Shown here piece by piece: positions 6,814 through 14,627 of a stretch of 22,739 nucleotides of DNA; position 1 is the stretch's first letter; each line of letters opens with the position of its first letter. The notes below the pieces were generated by a model that was not told where the DNA came from, did not search any database, and saw nothing but the letters and a program-made list of their open reading frames with translations. The DNA lies in contig JBOGDF010000039.1 in NCBI GenBank assembly GCA_050701635.1, positions 1 to 22,739 of the forward strand, read 5' to 3'. This DNA comes from WHSM01 sp050701635 (GTDB lineage: Bacteria; Actinomycetota; Actinomycetes; Mycobacteriales; Micromonosporaceae). Position numbers and translations under genes: made by a program.

Positions 6814-9800
6814 TCGCGGTGCCGCGACGACCCGCTGCGCCCGGCACACGGGCGGAGCTAGTTGCCTCCTGGAGATCGCTCCTGACGGACACTCCGCTGC
6901 TGTCCGCGCGCTTTCGCGACAGGTACGCCGTGGTGCTCGCTCACCTTGAGGTCACCGCCACCGCCGGTCGAGTCGACGCCGCTCGCTCCATCGCGACCAC
7001 CGATCCTCACCACGCCGGGAGGATCCTCGCCGGGAACGCCCCGGACGCCGCCAGCGGCGGCATGGACACAGCGGCTTCCTTAGTTGTGGACGGCACCGGG
7101 GCGGTCGCCGAGCGAATGCGCCGCCTGCTCGCCCTCGTCCCTGACCTTGAGACTTTCATGGCCGCGCAGCCGCCGCTCGTTCAGACGAATGTCCCTATCC
7201 ACCCGTCGCGGAAGGCCCGCCTCGTCCGCGCCGCGGCCGGAGCTGACCAGGCGATGGTGGGTCTGGTGTGGACCGCCGAGTCCGTGCAGACGCGACGGGC
7301 GAACGAAGGGGCGATGGCCCGCGTTCTGGACCGGGTCGCGCCTGTGGGAAGGCTACGGTTCGCGCTCCAAGACGACTATGCGCTTGTCCAATCCGGGCAA
7401 GGCCGCGATCCGTGGGTCTTCGCTGCCAATCACGGGCCGACCCTGGAAGACATGCTGCGCGGCGGCGATCTGGACTCGCCGCGGCGTCGCGAGATCCTGG
7501 CCGCTCTGCGCCGGCTGCGCGGGGCCATGCTCGCCTGCGGGCTGATCTGGCAAGGCTATGCGCCCAGGAACATGTTTCTGGGCGATGGCGTGATCACCCT
7601 CATCGACTTTGAGGAGGTCGCCGACGCCTCTGCCGATCCCTTCCGAGCGTCCGAGCTGTTGTTGTGGCACAGGGTCTTCTTCGCCGACAGCCTCGTCCCT
7701 GACGAGGCGGATGAGCTGTTCTCCATTGACGCGGACTTCGGTCATAAGGTGCCGCCTGATCACCGGATGCCTGCCGATTCCTTCGAGCGTTCCCTTCTTG
7801 GCGTCGAGAAGGTCACGTGGCGCGAACGCCAAGAACTGCTCGGCCACAGCATCCGGATAGAAGGCCGCCACGCCCGCCCTGAGCGTGTCCGCGACGGCGG
7901 CATCCTGTTCGGCCACGAGCTCGGGCATTTCTGGGGGGACTTCCTACCAGTAGGCAGCGAGACCCGCCTGTTCCGGCACCTGGCCGCCATCCGCGACCGG
8001 AACACGCTTGTGGCATGCCTGGAGACGTTCGAGGCCGCGATGGAGGCGGACATCTGTCGGACGATCCGTGCCGATTGCGCGGGTGAGCCGAACCCGCTTG
8101 TGTCGCGCAGTGGAGCCCTCATCGGCGTGCTGGACGCGGCCGGCTCCGAGAAGTTGGCGGCGGCGCGACACGAATGGGATGGCTGGTACCAGGAGCTGGC
8201 AAGCGACCCGGCCAGGCTGATCGACGAGCTGCTATTCGCTCTCGGCACTACCGTCGACGAGATAGACCGCGCACTCCTGGACGCGTACCTGGTGGGTGGC
8301 GCGGACTCGCGCAAGGCCCACGAGGAGCACATCGCGGACGCGGTCCGGGTCGGCATGGACTTCCTGCACGGAGCCGAACCGGAGCGCCCGTTCCTCCGTT
8401 ACGCCGACGCCGATCAGATGCGGGCGTCGGTGGCGCTTCCGCTGCCGGTAGAGGCGACCGGTTTCGACCAGCTGCTGGCCGACGTCGATCAGGTGATCGC
8501 CCAGTACGCCATCGGCCAAGCGCACCCGCGTTATCTGGCGTTTCCAGACTCCGGCAACGCGGTGGCCGCGCTCGCCGGGACTCTGCTGGGGCCGCTGCTG
8601 AACCAGAATCTGATCGCTGTGGACCGCAGCGCCCCGTCGGCGACGTTCGTCGAGATTCAGGTCGTGGAGTGGTTGCGCGAGCTGGTCGGCTACTCTGCGG
8701 CGCCGCTCAACCAACTGCGGGGCGTCAAGGATGTCGCAGGGCTGTGGACCACCGGCGGGCACCTGTCGAACCATGTGGCGATGCTCGTCGCCCTCGGCCA
8801 AGCCTTTCCGGAGGCGCGGCGACGGGGGCTGCGCGCTCTGGACACGCAGCCGGCCGTGGTGATGGCCGGGCCGATCGCGCACTACTCGCACAGCGACGCC
8901 GCGTTTCACCTCGGGCTGGGCTGGGACTCAGTGCTCACCGTGGAGGCACAGGACGGTTACGTCACCGACCCGCGGGCTGTCGAGCAGGTGCTGGCCAACC
9001 CACCCTCCGGGCAAACGCCTTTCATGGTGGTCGGGGTCGCGGGAAACTGCCGAACTACCGGCCTGGACGACCTGCAGGAGTTGGGGCGGATCTGCCGGCG
9101 GCACGGCGTGTGGTTTCACGTCGACGCCTGCCACGGTGGCAGCCTTGTCTTCAACGACAGGCTCCGCGCCCAGCACCTCGCCGGCATCGAGCACTCCGAC
9201 TCGGTCTCGCTGGACCCGCACAAGGGCCTGTTCACTCCGTATCCGTCGTCGTATGTGGTGTTCCGGGACCGCGGGGTGCTCAACCACTTCAGCCGGCACG
9301 AGACCGCGGTGCTCGCCGACGACTGCTGGGACCTCGGCCTGATCACCCCGTTTCTGGGCTCCCGCGGCTTTCAGAGCCTGGCCACCTGGATGCTGCTGCG
9401 GCACGTGGGCACCCGAAGGCTGGGGGCGATCGTGGAGGCCCGCCAAGCCCTCGTCCGCTACCTGGAACGCCGCCTGGACGAGGCCGGGCTGTTTGTGCGG
9501 CTCAACGAGGTCGACTTCTATCGGCTCGCCTTCGTGCTGTGCCCGCCCGAAGCCCACGCGGCCGTGGCAGGCCTTCCCCAGGAGGATCGCGCACGGGCCG
9601 CCAAGACGATCAGTGACTACACCTCCCGCCTCAACACGTCCCTGTACCGGGCCGGCGAAGTGTGCTTCGACGAGCACACCCTGGCAGACCTCGCAAACCG
9701 TGTCGGCGCCGGGCACGGCGCCAAGTACACGATCATGGCCGCCTGCCCTGGCAACCCCCTGCTCACCCGCGCTGACCTGGATACCGCGATCGACCGCCTG

Positions 9801-9917
9801 GTGACGGCTGCGCGGCCCCTGGCCGGTCCTCTGATCGCTGAGCTCCGCGGCGGGCTCACCTGGACAGAGACCGAGCCGCGCCTGGCCGGACCGGCGGGTT
9901 GGGGCGACGTCACATGA
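6810..9917 (+). CDS. fusion of a kinase-like domain and a PLP-dependent group II decarboxylase
   Basis: 1035 residues from ATG 6810. An open frame runs further upstream but only inside the previous gene. Residues about 120-340 look like a kinase/phosphotransferase fold: WQGYAPRNMFL (247-257) sits where HxDxxxxN would be, and LIDFEE (D266) sits where the DFG-type metal Asp would be. The catalytic-loop Asp is replaced (W247-Q-G) and no clear beta-3 Lys is seen. Residues about 560-1030 are a fold-type I PLP enzyme: HPRYLAFPDSGNAVAALAG, TTGGHLSNHVAML, HVDACHGGS (D772) and DPHKGLFTPYPSS, with K805 as the Schiff-base Lys. This is the group II amino-acid decarboxylase pattern (Glu/DABA/aromatic types). 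It probably makes an amine. The substrate is unknown. It overlaps both neighbours by four bases. Confidence 0.8.
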   Translation: MIAVPRRPAAPGTRAELVASWRSLLTDTPLLSARFRDRYAVVLAHLEVTATAGRVDAARSIATTDPHHAGRILAGNAPDAASGGMDTAASLVVDGTGAVAERMRRLLALVPDLETFMAAQPPLVQTNVPIHPSRKARLVRAAAGADQAMVGLVWTAESVQTRRANEGAMARVLDRVAPVGRLRFALQDDYALVQSGQGRDPWVFAANHGPTLEDMLRGGDLDSPRRREILAALRRLRGAMLACGLIWQGYAPRNMFLGDGVITLIDFEEVADASADPFRASELLLWHRVFFADSLVPDEADELFSIDADFGHKVPPDHRMPADSFERSLLGVEKVTWRERQELLGHSIRIEGRHARPERVRDGGILFGHELGHFWGDFLPVGSETRLFRHLAAIRDRNTLVACLETFEAAMEADICRTIRADCAGEPNPLVSRSGALIGVLDAAGSEKLAAARHEWDGWYQELASDPARLIDELLFALGTTVDEIDRALLDAYLVGGADSRKAHEEHIADAVRVGMDFLHGAEPERPFLRYADADQMRASVALPLPVEATGFDQLLADVDQVIAQYAIGQAHPRYLAFPDSGNAVAALAGTLLGPLLNQNLIAVDRSAPSATFVEIQVVEWLRELVGYSAAPLNQLRGVKDVAGLWTTGGHLSNHVAMLVALGQAFPEARRRGLRALDTQPAVVMAGPIAHYSHSDAAFHLGLGWDSVLTVEAQDGYVTDPRAVEQVLANPPSGQTPFMVVGVAGNCRTTGLDDLQELGRICRRHGVWFHVDACHGGSLVFNDRLRAQHLAGIEHSDSVSLDPHKGLFTPYPSSYVVFRDRGVLNHFSRHETAVLADDCWDLGLITPFLGSRGFQSLATWMLLRHVGTRRLGAIVEARQALVRYLERRLDEAGLFVRLNEVDFYRLAFVLCPPEAHAAVAGLPQEDRARAAKTISDYTSRLNTSLYRAGEVCFDEHTLADLANRVGAGHGAKYTIMAACPGNPLLTRADLDTAIDRLVTAARPLAGPLIAELRGGLTWTETEPRLAGPAGWGDVT

Positions 9918-10462
9918 TCGACAAGACCATCACCGCGATCGCTGCATTCCTGGATGAAATCGCGCAGGGCCGCGTGGTCGCCGCGTTCGTTTACGGCTCC
10001 GTGGCTGCGGGAACCGCCAAAGCGGACAGCGACATAGATTGTTTCGTGCTCCTAAAAGCGCGCAACGACGACACACTTGCCCGCCGACTGCGCGCAGGCT
10101 TTATCCTCCTGCAGACCCGGCTCGGCTTCACCCCCGACGTGCGATATCCGGTGGAGCTGTTCACCCCGGGGGACTGCCAACGGGCCCTCAGCGGACCGCA
10201 GGTGGCCCGGGCGCTGCGCCAGGCGACATCCGGCCAGCCGGTCGACAGCCATCTCGCCGAAACCGACGCGGTGGAGGTTCTGCGCGCCCTCCTCGGACCC
10301 CGCCTCACCGTCCGCGCTTCGCGGGACTTGGACGCGCTGACCCGCCAAGCGCAGCGGGTACTGGCCTCAGCCGTTGGCCCTGACGCCGATGCGGGAGCGC
10401 GGATGGTTCTTGAGGCGCTCGGCGTGAAGCACCAGCCAAGCTCAGCGAAGGAGGACGCGTAG
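9914..10462 (+). CDS. minimal nucleotidyltransferase-domain protein
   Basis: A 182-residue protein. The Pol-beta-superfamily signature is complete: VYGSVAAGTAKADSDIDCFV, with G28-S29 and the metal-binding D40 and D42. A likely third carboxylate is in YPVELF. Such proteins transfer NMP groups to small molecules (aminoglycosides, sugars) or to protein/tRNA targets, as in MNT-type toxin neutralisers. No HEPN partner is adjacent, so a role in the biosynthetic run is more likely than a toxin-antitoxin pair. The start overlaps the decarboxylase stop (ATGA), and the stop (TAG 10460-10462) abuts the next ATG with no gap. Confidence 0.8.
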   Translation: MIDKTITAIAAFLDEIAQGRVVAAFVYGSVAAGTAKADSDIDCFVLLKARNDDTLARRLRAGFILLQTRLGFTPDVRYPVELFTPGDCQRALSGPQVARALRQATSGQPVDSHLAETDAVEVLRALLGPRLTVRASRDLDALTRQAQRVLASAVGPDADAGARMVLEALGVKHQPSSAKEDA

Positions 10463-11323
10463 ATGACCGAAGCCGACGGCACGCGGCGCCCCGGGGCCAC
10501 GCTCCCAGGCGACAACCATGTCCACACCGAATGGTCCTGGGACGCCTCCAGCGGCGCGATGCGCCTGGCATGCGAAGAGGCGATAAGGATCGGTCTACCA
10601 TCGATCGCGTTCACAGACCACGCCGACTTCACCGCCTGGGCGCTTCCAGGCACCGCCAAGGACAGCGCGACGGTGAGAGTGATCGACACCCATGCCCGCA
10701 GCGGGCTTCTCGACGACGAAGGGTACTGGGCGTGCCTGGAGGAGTGCCGCGACCGTTTCCCAAGCTTGCGGATTCTGGCCGGGGTGGAGGCTGGAGAGCC
10801 GCATCTGTTCTCCACTGAGATCGGAGCGCTGCTCCGCAAGCGGGCCTACCAACGAGTGCTGGGCTCGCTTCACTCGCTGCGCGTCGACGGCGTGCTGCAC
10901 TACGTCCCGGAGCTGTTGACGGCCGACTCCGCCCAAGACGTCATGCGCGACTACTTCGCCGAGACCCTGCGCATGGTCGAGGGCAGCGACGTCTTCGAGA
11001 TCCTGGCGCATGTCGACTACCCGATGCGCGCCTGGCCAAAGGACGCCAGGCCGTACGAGGCCACCGACTTCGAGGACGAGTACCGGGCGGTGCTTCGGGC
11101 ATTGGCCCAATCGGGCCGGGTATTGGAGGTCAACACACAAGGCCCTTGGCCCGCGCCGGAGGTGCTGGCCTGGTGGCGGGAGGAGGGTGGCGCGGCGGTG
11201 TCTTTCGGCAGTGACGCGCACGAGCCGTGGACAGTGGGACGCAGCTTCCCCGACGCTGTGGCGATGGTGGAGTCCGCCGGGTTTCGGCCCGGCAGCGATC
11301 CCGCTGACTTCTGGCGACGATGA
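10463..11323 (+). CDS. PHP-domain phosphoesterase (histidinol-phosphatase HisK-like)
   Basis: A 286-residue protein with the PHP metal motifs in order: DNHVHTEWSWD (H19, H21), FTDHADF (D52, H53), GVEAGEP, GSLHSL, LAHVDYP and the final GSDAHEP. These residues form the trinuclear metal site of PHP phosphatases. Known members hydrolyse histidinol phosphate or 3',5'-bisphosphonucleotides. No other histidine genes are present, so primary histidine synthesis is unlikely. It is coupled by ATGA overlap to the following sulfotransferase, whose by-product PAP is a possible substrate (inference). It is cytoplasmic and complete. Confidence 0.87.
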   Translation: MTEADGTRRPGATLPGDNHVHTEWSWDASSGAMRLACEEAIRIGLPSIAFTDHADFTAWALPGTAKDSATVRVIDTHARSGLLDDEGYWACLEECRDRFPSLRILAGVEAGEPHLFSTEIGALLRKRAYQRVLGSLHSLRVDGVLHYVPELLTADSAQDVMRDYFAETLRMVEGSDVFEILAHVDYPMRAWPKDARPYEATDFEDEYRAVLRALAQSGRVLEVNTQGPWPAPEVLAWWREEGGAAVSFGSDAHEPWTVGRSFPDAVAMVESAGFRPGSDPADFWRR

Positions 11324-12099
11324 GCCGCGCCCAGCCGCTCCGGGCGGGCGGGCCGCCGCTCGACCCCGAGCGGCTGGTGTCCTCGCCGGTGTTCGTCCTC
11401 AGTTCCATTCGGTCAGGCTCGACGCTGCTTCGGTGCCTGCTTGACACCCATCCCCGCATCCGAGCCCCCCACGAGATGCACCTGGCCGATCTGCAGGTGC
11501 GGCCGGATGGCCCCTACGTGCGGTTGGCCATGGCCGTGTCGGGTCTCGACAACGACGAGATCGAGCACCTGTTGTGGGACCGCTTGCTGCACCGTGAGCT
11601 AATGCGCTCCGGCGCCGACGTCATCGTCGACAAGACACCGGGGAACCTGCTGCTGTGGCGCCGGCTCGCCCGGTGCTGGCCCCAAGCCCGATTCGTGTTT
11701 CTATTGCGGCATCCCGCGCACATCCTGCAGTCGGCGCTGGCGGGGCGGCCTGAGTGCGATCCAGCCAGTACGACTGAGCTGGTGTTCACCTACCTACGGG
11801 CCCTGCACGAGGCCCGCGACGAGCTTCCCGGCCTCACGGTGCGGTATGAGGACCTGACCACCAAGCCCGCGCAGGTGACCCGAGGGTTGTGCGACTACCT
11901 GCAAGTGCCGTGGGAGGCCACCGTGCTCGACTATGGCCGCGTCGACCATGGGCCGTTCGTGTGGGGGATAGGCGACTTCGGCGCCAAGATCAAAACTGGA
12001 GTGGTGCTCCCCGGTCGAGTCGCGCCTCCCGTTGCCGACGTTCCTGCCGAGTTGCGGCCCATCTGCGCAGACCTGGGATACCTGGATGTCCGCGAATGA
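11320..12099 (+). CDS. PAPS-dependent sulfotransferase family protein
   Basis: A 259-residue protein. The 5'-phosphosulfate loop is FVLSSIRSGSTLLRCLLDTHP (R31-S-G-S-T35) and the 3'-phosphate-binding segment is RFVFLLRHPAHILQSAL (R130, S138). VDKTPGN (K105) is the usual strand in between, and VRYEDLTTKP is a conserved downstream segment. The enzyme should move a sulfuryl group from PAPS to a hydroxyl or amine, probably on the glycan made by the neighbouring transferases. The ATG overlaps the PHP stop. Its own 3' end overlaps the next gene by 14 bases. Length is typical for bacterial sulfotransferases. Confidence 0.85.
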   Translation: MSRAQPLRAGGPPLDPERLVSSPVFVLSSIRSGSTLLRCLLDTHPRIRAPHEMHLADLQVRPDGPYVRLAMAVSGLDNDEIEHLLWDRLLHRELMRSGADVIVDKTPGNLLLWRRLARCWPQARFVFLLRHPAHILQSALAGRPECDPASTTELVFTYLRALHEARDELPGLTVRYEDLTTKPAQVTRGLCDYLQVPWEATVLDYGRVDHGPFVWGIGDFGAKIKTGVVLPGRVAPPVADVPAELRPICADLGYLDVRE

Positions 12100-12706
12100 T
12101 GAGGCGGACGCCGCGTCCGACGATGCTCTGCTGGATCGGCAGGCGGCGCGGCAGGCGGCGGCGCGCGCGGTGTTGAACGTTCTGCAACCGCTACAGAGAT
12201 GGCGGCGCTTCGGCGAGCCGAGCCTGTGTGGGGCGATGGCTTACCGCCTGCTCGTGGCACCTGACATCGATATCGAGATCTTCGGACCGCTGGATCCCGT
12301 CAGCGGTTTTCATCTGGCGTCGGCCTGGGCCGGTGACCCGGCCGTGCGCCGCGTGTTGTTCATCAACGCGATCGGCGAGGCGGACGCGGGGCTCGGCTGG
12401 GAGGTCTCCTACCTCCACCGAGGCGTGGCCTGGGCGGTGCAGATGTGGCTGCTGCCGGAGGATTACGACGGCCCTCGCTCGGTGGACCTCGTCATGCCCA
12501 TGCGGGCTGCTCTGGACCGGGCGAGCCGATGCGCGATACTCCGTATCAAGGAGGAACTCGTCGCCAGAGGCACCGGCCATCGATCCATTGACCTGTACCG
12601 CGCCGTCCTGGACCACGGTGTCGACACAGTGGAGGAGTACGACCGATGGTGCCGGTCGCACTCTTCCACCGGGATGGTCAATTGGCGGCCGGCCGGCCGG
12701 CCGTAG
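12086..12706 (+). CDS. probable nucleotidyltransferase-fold protein of unknown function
   Basis: A 206-residue protein from ATG 12086, inside the end of the sulfotransferase gene. CGAMAYRLLVAPDIDIEIFGP (D60-I-D62, E64) looks like a Pol-beta-type metal site without the usual GS loop. GLGWEVSYLHRGVAWAVQMWLLPEDYDGP and SIDLYRAVLDHGVDTVEEYDRW are conserved in small hypothetical proteins I recall from several bacterial phyla. The function is not known to me. An alternative is a catalytically altered relative acting as a partner. The last codons run through a GGCC repeat (12685-12703). It is the last gene of the run and converges with argS, 13 bases from that gene's stop. Confidence 0.6.
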   Translation: MSANDEADAASDDALLDRQAARQAAARAVLNVLQPLQRWRRFGEPSLCGAMAYRLLVAPDIDIEIFGPLDPVSGFHLASAWAGDPAVRRVLFINAIGEADAGLGWEVSYLHRGVAWAVQMWLLPEDYDGPRSVDLVMPMRAALDRASRCAILRIKEELVARGTGHRSIDLYRAVLDHGVDTVEEYDRWCRSHSSTGMVNWRPAGRP

Positions 12707-12720
12707 CCGCAGTCTGCGGT
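12706..12720. terminator. small hairpin between convergent genes
   Basis: CCGCA (12707-12711) and TGCGG (12715-12719) form a 5-bp stem with a 3-base loop in the 13-base gap between two convergent stops. There is no U-tract. It may help bidirectional termination but is weak. Confidence 0.25.
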
Positions 12721-14447
12721 CACATCTGGTCCGGGGCCTCGATCCCCAGCAGGTCCAGGCCCCGGGCCAGGGTACGGGCGGTCAGATCACACAGGGCCAG
12801 GCGGCTGCGGCGAACCTCGTTGTCTTCGGCCTTGAGGACCGGGCAGGTCTCATAGAACCCGGTGAACGCGGTGGCGAGGTTGTACAGGTACTGGGCGAGC
12901 TTGTGGAAGTCGAGGGTCTCGGCGACGTCGGCGACTACGTCGCTGAACGCGAGGAGTTGCAGAGCGAGCGCGCGTTCGGCCGGCTCGGTGATGACCAGCG
13001 TGTCGATGTCGGCAGGTGGGATCTTCCCCGAGCGGCGGAAGATCGAGCAGATCCGGGCCCGGGCGTACTGCAGGTACGGGGCGGTGTTGCCATCGAAGGC
13101 GAGCATCCGCTTGTAGTCGAAGGTGTAGTCCTTGACCCGGTCAGTAGACAGGTCCGCGTACTTGACCGCGCCGATGCCCACCGCGCGGGCGACCTCGGCG
13201 CGGGTGGCCTCGTCCAGGTCCGGGTCCTTCGCCGCGATGATCGCCCCGGCCCGGTCGACGGCCTCGCGGAGCAGATCGACCAGCTTGACCGACACGCCGG
13301 CGCGGGTACGGAGTATCTTTCCGTCGGCGCCCAGGATCGAGCCATGGCCGATGTGCTCGGCCCGCGTCGGTGGGACGAGCCAGCCGGCTTCCCGGGCCGT
13401 CTGGTAGACCATCTCCAGGTGTTGGCGTTGCGGCAGGCCCACGACGTACAGCAGCCGGTCAGCGTGCAGGTTCTTGATGCGGTGCCGGATGGTTGCCAGG
13501 TCGGTGGCGCCGTAGCCGAATCCGCCGTCGCTCTTGCGGACGATGATCGGCATAGGGTCGCCGTCGCGGTTGCGGAAGCCTTCTGGGAACACGCACTGCG
13601 CGCCGTCGCTAACGCGCAGCAGCCCGATCCGGGCCAGTTCGTCGACCACCGACTGGAGTTGGTCGTTGTAGTAGCTCTCCCCGAAGAAATCGTCCTTGGT
13701 CAAGCGGACACCCAGCAGGTCATAGACGGTGAGGAAGTACTTCTTCGACTCCTCGACCAGGGTGTGCCACAGCCGAAGCGTGTTCTCATCGCCGCTCTGC
13801 AGCAGCACCACCCGCTTGCGGGCGCGGTCGGCGAACGCATCATCCGCGTCGAACTTGCGCCGGGCCGCCTGGTAGAAGCCGTTGAGGTCGCCTACGGACA
13901 ACTCATGCGCGGCCTCGCTCTCCCCGATGTCGACAAGGTGCTCGATGAGCATCCCGAACGGGGTACCCCATTCGCCGATGTGGTTCTGGCGGATCACCGT
14001 GTGGCCAAGCCACTCCAAGAGCCGCACCGCAGCATCACCGATGATCGTCGATCGCAAGTGCCCGACGTGCATCTCCTTGGCCGCGTTGGGGGCAGAGTAG
14101 TCGATGGTTACCGTCTCGGTGTCCTTTGCGAGGGACACACCGAGCCGGTCATCGCCCACGGTGTCGGCAAGGAGCCGGCCAAGTACCTCGTCGGCGATGG
14201 TCAGGTTGATGAACCCAGGTCCGGAGATCTCCACCTTCGAGCACAAGTCGTCGAGGTCTGCGCGCTCGACGACCCGGGCGGCGATCTCGCGCGGGTTGCC
14301 TTTGACCTTGCGGGCAAGACCGAGCGCCGCGTCGGACTGAAAGTCAGCATGCTGCGATCGGCGGACCACCGGGTCTGTGGGCGTGCCTGCCACCATCTCA
14401 AACGCCGGTTCTAGCCGCTGCCGCAGCAGCTCCTCCAGACTCGTCAT
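12720..14447 (-). CDS. argS: arginyl-tRNA synthetase
   Basis: A 575-residue class I synthetase of normal length. The N-terminal Add-1 domain includes DFQSDAALGLARKVKGNPREIA and SGPGFINLTI. The HIGH-type signature is PNAAKEMHVGHLRS (H127, H130), followed by NHIGEWGTPFGMLIEHL. The ArgRS region replacing KMSKS is LGADGKILRTRAGVSVKLVDLL. The anticodon-binding C-terminus keeps LAFDGNTAPYLQYARAR and ends DLLGIEAPDQM. All catalytic signatures are present, so it should charge tRNA-Arg. It stands alone on the - strand among accessory genes and not beside lysA/hom/thr genes as is usual for an actinobacterial housekeeping argS, suggesting a second copy. No Shine-Dalgarno is seen, and a -10-like TAGATT ends 6 bases before ATG, so the mRNA is probably leaderless. 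Confidence 0.95.
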   Translation of the reverse strand: MTSLEELLRQRLEPAFEMVAGTPTDPVVRRSQHADFQSDAALGLARKVKGNPREIAARVVERADLDDLCSKVEISGPGFINLTIADEVLGRLLADTVGDDRLGVSLAKDTETVTIDYSAPNAAKEMHVGHLRSTIIGDAAVRLLEWLGHTVIRQNHIGEWGTPFGMLIEHLVDIGESEAAHELSVGDLNGFYQAARRKFDADDAFADRARKRVVLLQSGDENTLRLWHTLVEESKKYFLTVYDLLGVRLTKDDFFGESYYNDQLQSVVDELARIGLLRVSDGAQCVFPEGFRNRDGDPMPIIVRKSDGGFGYGATDLATIRHRIKNLHADRLLYVVGLPQRQHLEMVYQTAREAGWLVPPTRAEHIGHGSILGADGKILRTRAGVSVKLVDLLREAVDRAGAIIAAKDPDLDEATRAEVARAVGIGAVKYADLSTDRVKDYTFDYKRMLAFDGNTAPYLQYARARICSIFRRSGKIPPADIDTLVITEPAERALALQLLAFSDVVADVAETLDFHKLAQYLYNLATAFTGFYETCPVLKAEDNEVRRSRLALCDLTARTLARGLDLLGIEAPDQM

Positions 14448-14453
14448 GCAACG

Positions 14454-14459
14454 AATCTA
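14454..14459 (-). promoter_or_regulatory. -10 element of a probable leaderless argS promoter
   Basis: On the - strand this is TAGATT, a full match to TANNNT, with 6 bases (CGTTGC) before the argS ATG. That places the transcription start on or beside the A of ATG. No Shine-Dalgarno lies nearby. The -35 region is not recognisable. Confidence 0.45.
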
Positions 14460-14615
14460 ACCAACCGCAGGAATGATCTCCACGGAGTACCCCGGCGCAC
14501 CGGGGTCAGCCTTGCCGCCGCCCCGGACTGGACCAGGCGGGCCAACGGCCCGGGGTCCCGTTCCGTGCAGCCCAGAGCCCGACAATTCGCGGAGCATGGC
14601 GGGCCGTCGTTGGGT

Positions 14616-14621
14616 GATACT
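14616..14621 (+). promoter_or_regulatory. -10-like element of a probable leaderless glycosyltransferase promoter
   Basis: GATACT (within TGATACT) lies exactly 6 bases before ATG 14628 and no Shine-Dalgarno precedes that ATG. The first base departs from consensus. The spacing is identical to that at the divergent argS start. Confidence 0.35.
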
Positions 14622-14627
14622 GACCGG

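Noticed and set aside
7914..7928. HELGH motif (residues 369-373) in the kinase-decarboxylase fusion, resembling a zinc-protease HExxH
   Set aside because: No downstream third ligand or protease fold context is evident. The segment sits in a helical stretch after the kinase-like part, so it is most likely chance.
12685..12703. GGCC tandem repeat as a regulatory or recombination site
   Set aside because: It is a short low-complexity run at the end of a coding region. It encodes RPAGRP-like residues and has no partner copy.
12228..14414. 728-residue + strand open frame opposite argS
   Set aside because: Antisense shadow of a clear argS gene, common in high-GC DNA.
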